Assembly: GCA_015499995.1 (NCBI GenBank)
Contig: JADNRV010000396.1
Location: forward strand, 1 to 39,018
Direction: 5' to 3'
Length of the DNA stretch: 39,018 nucleotides
Source: Flammula alnicola
Lineage: Eukaryota; Basidiomycota; Agaricomycetes; Agaricales; Strophariaceae
Shown in pieces: positions 22,301-32,800 of the stretch (within the stretch, counting starts at the first letter, position 1; the number at the start of each line of letters is the position of its first letter). Position numbers and translations under genes: made by a program. Under the pieces are notes generated by a model. The model was given only the letters and a program-made list of their open reading frames with translations. It made no database searches and was not told where the DNA came from.

Positions 22301-23160
22301 TTCGGATGGTGTATTTTTACCACTGGGGTCCACGCTTCTGAAGGTTGTGACCTTCATAGTCGCAATTTATTACCTGTATTCAAGTTCTATTATGAATAAT
22401 AAATTCCCTGTATGTTACCAACGAATTTAAGTAGCAGATGACATGTTTTTCGGCAGCAAGTGGAGGTCATGATGGATTGCTGTAGTCATCCGGAAATGCC
22501 TCCCATCCGGCAGGAACGTTGAACCTTGGCTAGATTTGATTAGATAGTTTTAGAGGCTGTGCATCTCCTTAGATAGACGCGAACTCACCACAAGACATCC
22601 TTGCCTTGCCTTCGATGCGACATTGAACGGCCTGCCATTCGACGCGTCCCGAGCCCCTACAACCGTAGCCGAGCTCGGTCGGCCTCCAACATATATTTTC
22701 CATGCAAAACCATAGCCAGCCAGATTTACGGGAATTGAATAATTTATTTTATCTATACGTCCTAGTGCGTGCTGTAGTGCGCTCCAATAGCCGCGAAATA
22801 ACTCCAGCAAGCATTCTTCCCAATCTGTGTTAATTCCAAGTGCGATGCATGTGCACATCACAGATAATCGATAAGCTCAGTCGCGGTCAATCTTGGGTCA
22901 ATCAGGTTATTTTATTTATTACACAACGATGCGAGTATCTTTGGACTTGCTTTGGACTGACTTTTTTGCGCTGTTATTTGTGCTACCGTCCACATGGACG
23001 CTCGACACATCAGAGTATCATGTTGTACTGTTAGATATTAAATAAGTGCTTTCAGCCTGTAACGGAAATTGAGCACACTGAGGGTACTTAAGATATGTTA
23101 GGCGGCTACATTGACACACCTTGGTGCGACTCGGAGTATGCGACACTCAAGGCCTAAGGC
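19305..23160. other. Gene-poor stretch, no supported gene
   Basis: Short open frames on both strands (up to 111 codons near 20145-20480) show no domain, no consistent splicing and no coding bias I can detect. 21000-23000 is AT-rich. A small hairpin (CACGCTC...GAGCGTG) lies near 21600-21635. The first few hundred bases should hold the KRE6-like promoter. Confidence 0.55.
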
Positions 23161-23169
23161 TTCAGACTT

Positions 23170-23840
23170 GTAAACTGTGTCACATTATTCATGAATGCTT
23201 GGGAAGCGGTGACGAGGACCCCGCGCTCCTGCCAAAACTTGACGCATCTGGCTTCGAACAGACCTGACCCTGCTCGCCAACCGTAGAAGCCCAAGAACGC
23301 TTCCTTATCATGACGATCCTGAATTGTCGAGCTTAGTCGTCAAAGCAATAAATATAAACACTGGATTTGATATCGAGGCATTTACCTCAAGCAATTTTAT
23401 TACAGAAGCTACCCTCGATATCTGAAGGCAGTTGGTCACTTCCAACATCGCTGGAGATACTAATACTGGAAGAGCGCTCCCCACGACGACGTCGGCATCT
23501 CCTTTGTGCTCCCTTCAATCATTGATCATCCAGAGATGGACATTCTACCGCCGCATCGCGACAAGGTCATGGTGATTAACCCAGGATTAGTCTGATGAAT
23601 CACCAAGAAGGCGACGAGATACTCGGAATATGACTCATTAACATAAAATTTCCGCCGCATTTCTGCGAAGCTCTTCTCATTTATCGCGCCTATGGTGACT
23701 GGGCGATAGGGCATCGACGGACTCCTCCCTGAGAGCAGCGGCTACCAGCCCTTCCAACAGGTTGAAATACGAGGCACGCAATGCCAACATATAAATACGG
23801 CAGCGAGGCACCGGTTTAGGAATTTCCGCCACGATCATGA
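23170..23840 (-). pseudogene. Possible gene relic of unknown family
   Basis: Several minus-strand pieces in different frames read like real protein: IPKPVPRCRIYMLALRASYF (from about 23830), IGAINEKSFAEMRRKFYVNE (about 23690), and FLGFYGWRAGSGLFEARCVK followed by FWQERGVLV (about 23310-23200). Stops and frame changes separate them and I could not join them with plausible introns. I do not recognise the family. It could be a decayed gene or an intact gene whose introns I fail to see. Confidence 0.3.
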
Positions 23841-25219
23841 TCAAAGATGTCCGGCATATCCTGAAAAAGGGACAATGGGCGATGGGCGCTTCTTGCTCGT
23901 ACCGTCGGCAGGTGTCAAAAATCTTCGTGAAGCAGCCGATGAACGTCGACGAAGGTTGGAGGAATAAAAGGCTAAACGTCAGAAGAAATGGGCCATTTTT
24001 AGGAGAATAATGAAGGAAGGCCTCCGTACGACAAGTGCGGACTCAGAGCGCGGCGCGCGCTGTGTGTTCCAGCGCTTTTTATTTGAAAAAGCTCATTTTA
24101 GAAACATCGGCAAGAAAGAGGATCTGACAAATGTCAAGTGCCATCTGAAGGCGATGGCAACTAGGGACAAACAACCGCATTGTTTTTCTGCGCAGCTGGT
24201 GGAATCATGGAATGATGAGATCCTCCACATTCACACGTAAACGTCAACCTAAGCCTTGCGACAAAGTGTCCATCTCAAGTCCTTCTTTTTTGCCACCTCT
24301 TGTCTTTCATGAAATCCATTCTGCCGGCAGAAATCTGGGTTCACAAATCCAGAAATTCCCATCGCTTCATCTGTTGGATGTCTTTTTTTGTCACCCCTGC
24401 CAGACGTCTCTGCTCTTCCGATACGATGGAAAGACAGAGATGGATCAGGATCTGATCCCGACAGACCGGCCCAGTCATCGGCAATGGAGGTTTGTGTCCA
24501 AAATCCAGACGGACTATCAAGACGCCCCAACCTGTTACACGAACCAGTACGAAACGGCACGGCTGAGAGCAGGCAATCCTAACGTTACCCAGTGGATCCT
24601 TGACGGATTATGCTTGCATTTGTTGCTGGCAGCTGGGCTTCCGAGCTTCGCCCGGCTTCAGCAAAGGTATCTCACGGATTCCAGGGTTGCTTCTGAGTTC
24701 CTTCTCTTTGAGGATCATCCTAACACCTGGCAAACATTCGTTGTTTTCGCATCTTCTACGGGTCATTGTATAATCCGATCATTTCAGTGGATGGAATGCG
24801 GGTTGAAAAAACGCTGAGAATGGGAGATTATAATCGAGGATCATATGTGTAAGGCCCTCTGTATTTGCAGCGTGTGGTTGCCGAGGGAATATTCTTCCTT
24901 TCAATACCTTATTCCGACAGATAGTTCCTCCATTCATATTTGTGGACGTGTACCGCCTGTCGTGGTACCCCCGGGATCTCTCTTCGAATCTAGGTGCCTC
25001 GCTTTGTCGCGAACGGCTGGGAGAAGGCACATCTATCGGGCTCGGAATTACTAAAGAACGATAACGTTTGATTGCATCCAACCGGGCACCTTTCTCTTTT
25101 ATACTCCCTTCATAGTCAGACCTTCCTTGGGACCTGCAGGTGTGACCTACCATACTCTACGCTCTTGGCTTTCGTCTCTTTCCTTTGCCGTTAGCCACAA
25201 ATAATTAGGTGTCCCGACC
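23841..25219. other. Stretch with open frames but no recognised gene
   Basis: A plus-strand frame of 201 codons (24212-24817) is the longest, without domain, membrane segment or convincing start context. The last few hundred bases should contain the GT2 gene promoter. Confidence 0.45.
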
Positions 25220-28200
25220 ATGGATTATGACTCCTTTGACGCCGTCTTGCATTGGATTTTCCGCTCGGTATGAACTTTCCTTCTCATACCCCACGCACAA
25301 CCGAGCACTCACCTGCTTCTTACAGACCTTGGGCGATGCCTGGTTTAAGCCCACAGAGGAGAACATTTCCGCGGGTGTCTGCCTGCGAGTGGAACCTGGC
25401 CAGTTCAGAGTTTTCCCTTACGAGAATCCTTATTTGGCACCCTTCGAAGCCGCCGTCCGCGTTTTAAACCCACTTGTTGCTGTTAAAGTACGAACAGCAG
25501 CTGTTCATTCAGCTCTCGCCACAGTGTAAGCACAACTATCTGGCACCTTAAAGTGTTCTTAATTTGCTTATTTGTGGTTCTTCGTCCAGTCCCGAGGATG
25601 CTACGGCCATCTACATTGATCTAAACACTCGTATTCAAATCCTCGATACCGTAAGTCACCTTCCAAAGGCTGATAAAGAGCAATGTGGTGCCTTCATTGT
25701 AAGTTATTTCCCTGCCATATTCAATCAGGCACTTTGCTCAATATCTTGACGTCCAGCGTGACGAGCGCGTCTTAGTCGTCTGGTCTGACGACCTCGACCA
25801 CATCGTGCCTTTGTGCAACGAATTTGAGGAAAAGATGATGAAACTCGTGTGGAGGTCCAGACACAACGCCGCCTCGTCTTCAATCATTACATCCGGCTCG
25901 AATTCGTCGGTTCCCTCTACGACCGCGTCTAATGTGAACCTGAACGAGAAAGCTTCGACAAGAGTATCGGTTACCGTGGCTGAAGCTGCCGCTGCAACAG
26001 CGGCATTAGTGGAAAAGGAGACAGCGGCACCTCTTGCTGTACCTGATGCCCCTCCCAAGAAATCATGGGGTTGGGGATGGAAGCTCTCCTCGAAGAAAGC
26101 CTTGCCCACGCCTTCCGACCCCGAAAAAGGTTCTCCCGGCCCACAAGAGCGGCCGATTCGTCTTTTTGCGCCTCTTTACGGTGGACTTGGTGTTGCACTT
26201 TCCTTTTGTGCGTACAGAACGCGCTTGCTTGAACATCATTGCTTAACATTATTACAGTCTTCGTTGCTAGCGGCCTAAACACGCTCCTTCAAGAATGGAG
26301 GATGGATCACGTCTATACGCGCTTCGCGCTGTTAGCCACGGTACCCTTCCTCGTCTGTGTATCGTTGGTGAGTGTTTTCGATCAGCTGCTTCAAGGACCA
26401 AAGTAAGCCAATACACGAGCAATTTAGTTCTTCACTCTACAAATCATCACGACTATTTCGATGATGTACGTCTTCTATTCTCTATGGCGGGTGTAACTTA
26501 ACTGACTTGTTACGTCCTGTTTGAAAGTATCGGTCCGATTGCCCAGTACCACGAGAACTCACGGTATTACTCTGCTGTCCGCCCCGATCCCATCCCCGAG
26601 GTCGACAGACGCCTTCCACACATCACCGTCGAGATGCCGGTCTACAAAGAAAGTCTTGAAGACACCATGTAAGCGCTCCATCCTTCTAATTTTACGGTCT
26701 CGATCATGGCTCGTGGGCCGAAATCGCGCACGTGACCGGAAATGAACTTCGGTTGTGCTTCTTTTACCCTTACTCTTACTTACGATGACTGCTTTCACTA
26801 CAGAGCCTTATCTGTATTCTCTCTTAAGAAAGCTATGCAGACGTACGCTAGGCAAGGAGGCACCTCGACTATCTTGATCCACGATGACGGATTACAACTC
26901 ATAAGCGAGGAGGACAAGCAGAAGCGCATTTCTTTCTACTCGGACCATAACATCGGCTGGATTGCGCGCCCTCCGCATTCGAGCGCTCCTGATGGATACA
27001 AGCGTGCTGGACGGTTCAAGAAGGCATCGAACATGAACTATGGTCTTCAGGTGCATCCTTCTCTGTTTAGTCTAAAAATTTTGACTTATGTTTTGTGAAA
27101 TAGCTCTCTCTGTGCATGGAGAAACATATCCTCGAACTCGAAGGATTAGGATACAACGGCGACCTCTCTCTCGAAGACAAGGCACTCGAGCTTGCCATCG
27201 AGGAGACGTACGAAGCTACTGGCAAGAGATGGAAACCTTGGGCCAAGAATGCGAGATCCCTGCGCATTGGGGAGATCATCTTGATCGTCGACTCGGACAC
27301 CGTCGTTCCCGAGGTGAGTAAGGTGCCGCTATGCGAAATTAGGCACCTAACTCATTGATTTTATCTGTTTACTTCTGTGATGGTGATTAGGACTGCTTCA
27401 GGGATGCTGCGCGAGAATTGGCTGAGTGCCCCGACGTTGCCATCATCCAGCACGAATCAGGTAAGTGCAACACCATGAATGGTATAAGGGTGATTGTTGT
27501 TGACTGCTGGCGTGTTTGGCGTTGTAGACGTTATGCAGGTCGCGCACCATTTCTTCGAAAATGGTATTTCGCACTTCACGCGCCGTATCAACAAGTGCAT
27601 CTCTCTCGCCTGTGCAAACGGTGAAGTTGCGCCTTTCGTCGGTCATAATGCCTTCCTTCGCTGGTCGGCTCTTCAAGATGCCGCGTTTATCGATCCTGCG
27701 GATAAGATTAATAAGATCTGGTCAGAAAGCAACGTGTCGGAAGATTTCGATATGGCTCTACGCCTTCAACTCTCAGGATACATTATTCGTTGGGCTAACT
27801 ACTCGGAGGGCGGTTTCAAGGAGGGCGTGTCGCTCACTGTTGATGACGAGCTTAACAGGTGGCAAAAATACGCTTATGGTATTTAAATCCTCTATTCGTT
27901 TTCACTATGTTTTTGACCACCTACTCGTAGGCTGCAACGAGCTCATCTTCAACCCCCTCATCAGCTGGTGGCGCTTCGGACCTATCACCAAGCAGCTTCG
28001 CACTTTCCTCTGGTCAGCCGCACCCGTTCACTACAAGATCAGCATGATGGCCTACATGTTTTCATACTATGGTATTGCCGCCGCCGCCTTCCTTTCTCTC
28101 CTCAATTACCTTGTCCTTGGTTGGGCATTGGACGTCGATGGATTTTTTATGCACAGTCTCGAGATCTTGCTTGCCTGTACCGTCGTTTTTCCTGGTGCGG

Positions 28201-28861
28201 GTAACGTGGCTTATACTCTCCTCGAGTACCGTCTCGGAAAGCGCGATATCTTCTCTGCTGTCTTCGAGAACTTTTCGTATATCCCATTCTTGTGCGTATC
28301 CTCGGTAACAACTCGCCTTGCATCCAAAATAACGTTAACCTTTCGTAGCTGGTTTTTCTTCTCCGGCCTCAGCATCCATCTATCTACCGCCCTTCTTGCT
28401 CACATGTTTTCATACAATATCACTTGGGGCGCAACGAAGAAAGTAAGCCCTCGTTCGCACATATCGTTATCATTGCACCAGCATGCTTATTTATGGTTAT
28501 TACAGGAAGTAGAAAAGTCCAATTTCTGGATCGAAGGCCCACGAATCCTCAAACGCTACTGGGTGGTCTTCACGCTTTCTTTCCTTTCAATTGCCGCTGT
28601 CGTGGTTCTGTCAACATCAGTAGTACCTGCCGGCTGGCGGATTCCAGGAACATCTTGGGCTCTCTACCTGCCTCTCGCGTACGTCACGGCTGCTTTGCAA
28701 CAAACAAAACTTATCTAAATTTATTTTCATAGTATTGTCGCCGGTGGGCACATATTGTTCCCAGTAAGTCTTAGTGGTGTGTTTTTATTTCCAAATTTTC
28801 TAACTATTCGCTTCATTTTTAGATCGTTCTCAACCCTTGGTTGATGATATTCTCTTACTGA
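25220..28861 (+). CDS. Membrane-bound family 2 glycosyltransferase (chitin/cellulose synthase-like)
   Basis: This is a polytopic GT2 enzyme of the inverting, processive type that uses nucleotide sugars; its product is not deducible. Sixteen exons keep frame: 25220-25267, 25326-25525, 25590-25698, 25757-26207, 26258-26367, 26428-26465, 26528-26668, 26804-27050, 27104-27313, 27391-27460, 27528-27878, 27931-28291, 28349-28442, 28506-28678, 28733-28763, 28823-28861 (890 aa). Two membrane helices (LYGGLGVALSFFFVASGL; FALLATVPFLVCVSLFF) precede the catalytic domain. That domain has DDG (393-395), DSD (511-513), ED (613-614, in SEDFDMALRLQ) and ELNRW (649-653) where processive enzymes usually have QxxRW. 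Five or so C-terminal helices follow. The N-terminal 250 residues include a Ser/Ala-rich linker. It is too short for a classical chitin synthase and lacks its QRRRW, so a separate GT2 branch is likely. Confidence 0.88.
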
Positions 28862-29839
28862 GAATATTGGGTTCGACGTTCTCCCCTACCACCGCCACCG
28901 CCACTCGCTTTTCAAGTGAATATTCACTCATTTTTTCACACAACTTTACACTCTTTGTTGATATCAAATTGAACACTGTCTCTACCGAACAATTATCTTC
29001 CTTTTTATATAGTACGCGATGGGGTGACACATGTCCTCGGGGCCTTCTTGTGCTAAATATGTCATACGTTTACGATACAGTTCAGTAACTTACGCCTAGA
29101 CTTTGTAGGTTATCTATAATCTCACTACATTCTTCTGTACACTGTATGTATCTTCTTCACATTGGGCGATAATGCATAGGATATTTTATGGGATTTCAGG
29201 ACTTTCGCTCGTATCTCCCATACGCTTTGTCTTGCTGCGATGCCTTAGTCATTCATGCAGCTCTGAACCCATTCCAGAGTTGGTATACAACGGCTTCCTT
29301 CGGCGGTACCTGTGATAGACACATTATCTGATGCAAGAATTCGATGTCAGAAATGCATAGACATGCGGGGCACGCCACGACTTCGCCTGTGAATGATATG
29401 GATACGGGTGACGGCATCGGTTGAAGGTCGTGTGAAGCGTTCTTGTCGGAAAGAATGTCAGAGATTGACAAATGATAAACACGGCTCACCACTACTTCCG
29501 ACAGATTAATACATATGTAGCTGTAGCATCACGATTGGAGGCTTCACCTCCTTGAAGGCTTTGACAATCCCTCCAGAGGCATTTTATCATCCAACAATCT
29601 TGATTTTAATCAATAACTGTCAATGAATCCGGAATCCTGAAGATTGCATCTTGAAAGACACGCCTTTCTTTCTTGCTGGAGAAATGGATAAGAATCTGAT
29701 TTAAATCAGGCAGAGCTGCAAATACCGATACATATTACATGAAAGAAACCCATAAATCCAAAAGCAACAGAAAAGTACATAGTGAATATAAAAACGTCCT
29801 TTTGTGAATTGTCCTGTCCGAGCCACTACTTCCTGTTCT
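28862..29839. other. Intergenic stretch between converging genes
   Basis: Lies between the 3' ends of the GT2 gene (plus) and the copper radical oxidase (minus). AT-rich, with no supported gene; it should hold both 3' UTRs. Confidence 0.6.
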
Positions 29840-32800
29840 TCAAACACCGGGCACGGTAAATCCAGGCAAATTCGGCCAGTTACCCAGTTGGGATGGATCA
29901 CCTCCAATGCGAACCCATTGGGAGTGAGACGGGGTTGGCCCATCTAGGATGAACAGCTGGTGCCATCCTGGAGGCGAGACACCCGCGTTCGGCGGCGCGG
30001 TGATAGTGCAAGTAGTTCCCGCGCACGTGAAAGCGGGGAAGATTGTCCTGGCGCCCATCGTATTTCCATGGGTGCTCGATGTAGCTAAACCAAATACTGT
30101 CAGACAGAAATGGGATATGCTTAACGCTGTCGTCTTACCAGCAACGAGGGAGACGCGCAACGTTCCGCCCTGGAAAAGCTTGACGTTGGTAATTTGAACC
30201 TGTTGACTGTAAGTCCAGTCCGAAACAGACAAAGTGAACGTTGGTTGTTGGAAGCCTTGGTTGAGGTAAGGGGGAATATAGACCTGATAAAGGACATCGT
30301 AAGACGAGAAATAGTCGTGAAAGCTGCAGATACGCGCCTCAATACGGAATTCCTCAGGGTATTTAACTGTACCATCGGGATTGTCGGTCTGAGGGTCGGA
30401 ACCGGATATAAGGACACGTCCGTCAGGCATCAAGACAGCCTCAGAGTGATACATGCGAGCGACGATGGTATTGTTCAAGATAGAGAAGCGCGATCCGACG
30501 GCTTGGGTTGGGTCGTAAAGGAGGGCATTCAAATTGGGGTTATTCGCCAAACCGAATCCGGCGACTCCTTGAAGAGCTCCGTTCAGGATCATGAAAGTAC
30601 CGTCAGGCAGAGAGACGATATTAGGCATGACACGTTTCGAAGGCTACGTCAAAATTTAGTCTTGCGAAGACGTGAAATTCGGAAAGCTCCTACCATGCGT
30701 TCGAGAGTCCAAGTCGCGTTCGGTGCTTCAGGAGCAATTGTAACGCAGTTGTCCACGGCAAAGCCTCCACCATTAGTCGAACCACCACAAATTAGAACGC
30801 GAAGTGGGTCAGTATAAGGAGCAAATTGAGGAAGAGGTACTGCAGAGCCTAAAAGATTTGCTTAGTTACCGAAGGAGAACAGACTTCAACGTGGTGACTT
30901 ACCTTCCAAAGGATAGGTACGACCCGCAAGGACTGTTGTAGTGCGTCAGACGATATTTCGACCACTACATAAGAATAAGGAATACCCACAATTATTGACG
31001 GAACCAGGGATGTTGGGTAATTGTAGAACGGTATTGAATGTGACGGGTTCCAAGATCCTCGCCTCGTTGAAATAGCCTGTCGAACAGATGAATATATTGT
31101 AGGCCGTAAGACAAATGCGAGAAGCATACCGATGAAGAGATTCTTGCTCGGAAGGACGATGACAAAAGGATACAAGTTATTGGGATCTGTTCGAGCAAGC
31201 CAATCCAAGGGTACGATTGTGCTACCTCCTGCGGGGGTCGGAAGAATCTCCAAGTTGGGTTGAGGTGCCGCGTTACTGCCAGTTTCACCTCCGATGACGA
31301 GAATTGAACCGTTCGAGAGAACTGCGGCCGAAGGGTACCAGCGTCCAACCTATCCAATCAGAATAAGTAACTGCATAAGAACCTAACGTCAAACCGATTT
31401 TACCTGAAGACTGAGTTCCTGGAAGTTCTCTTCCCAGTCGTTGGTGGAGTTGGTACCAAGAACACCATCCGGAGTGTAGAGACGAACTCCGAAGGTTGAT
31501 TGCAAAGACCAACCCCCGACGTTGATTATGCGACCAGCCTTATCGGGCATGATCACACTTCCAGAGCAAAAGACATCCGTCTTAATGTGCATTTCACGCC
31601 AGGCGAGAGAGAACTCCGACACCAAACTGGGATCCAACTCGTACGCGCCAGTACTGTTAGGGAATCTGGTAACGTCATAGCAAAGTCGTCAGCTCCTGAA
31701 ATACCGCTATCCACCACTTCTCCGACATACCCTGTGCCTCCCTTCTCCAGGAAAGTAATCTTGTTGTTGATGCCAACAGTGGCAATCAAAGGAACAACAA
31801 CACTAAAAAAGCATAACCAAAGTGAGAAATGGTCTCGATGTCGAAAGGAAAATGACGTACCCAGGCACTGCAGGTTGATTAAGAAATGGAGTGAAACTGT
31901 CAATGTCTCTTCTCATACGATTAGCCCTGTCACTTACCGAAGAACTGGAAGCAAAAGAAGTTAATAATTGAAGAAACTTTTGGCGACCATTCAACTCACT
32001 TCATATTGTCCGATATTAGTTGGAGTTTTCCAGTCATTCATGGTTCCGTTCCAGAAATATGTACTCAGGCGATCGCCGTCACCACATAAGTGGATAGGGT
32101 CACCAGGGCAGGGAGTAGTGCACTCGGATGCGGCACCGAAGACACCATTCTGAGCTGCCACATCGGTAATGTCTCCACAGTCTGATCCGTTCGTTGAGCA
32201 CCATGTATACATTTCAACAATTTCGAAGACGACTTACAGCATTCTTGTCCAAACTGATGACGAAGGTGATCAGGGTCTATTCGACAATAGGACTAATCAG
32301 ATAACTGACCTCGACACCTGCAGCGGGATAGCCAAAGGCTGCACATTGGTTCATACAAGCAAGAGCGGAATTGTTGCCGATCCAGATAATTTGGTTGGGG
32401 AAAATTCGGGTAGTCGTGTTCTCTCTAAATATGGTAGTAATTAGCTCAATTCCCATACGAATTTCGGTGGCTAATTACCTCAAGCATCCAGCGTACGTCC
32501 AGCTACCTGGGAGGCCTGTCGTCATAGCGGTCGGGACTGGAAGAGCAGTAATAGTCTTTGTAGATGCATAGACTGATAGGCGATTAGGACCTCCACAAGC
32601 CTCCCTATAATCAAAATCAAAATCAAAATCGGGGGTCTAAAAAAGCAGATACAACGAACGTCGCATTTCCAGCACAACCCATGTTGCAGGTAGTCGGATC
32701 CGAAGCAATTACAGCGCCATCGACGAGAGTGTCACCACAGTCTAAATCGTGCCAACGTTAATATGTAACGAAGACGCAGCGACAAAAGTAAACATACAGC

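Noticed and set aside
24212..24817. Plus-strand frame of 201 codons
   Set aside because: Long for chance, but there is no recognisable motif, membrane segment, start context or splice partner, so not called as a gene.
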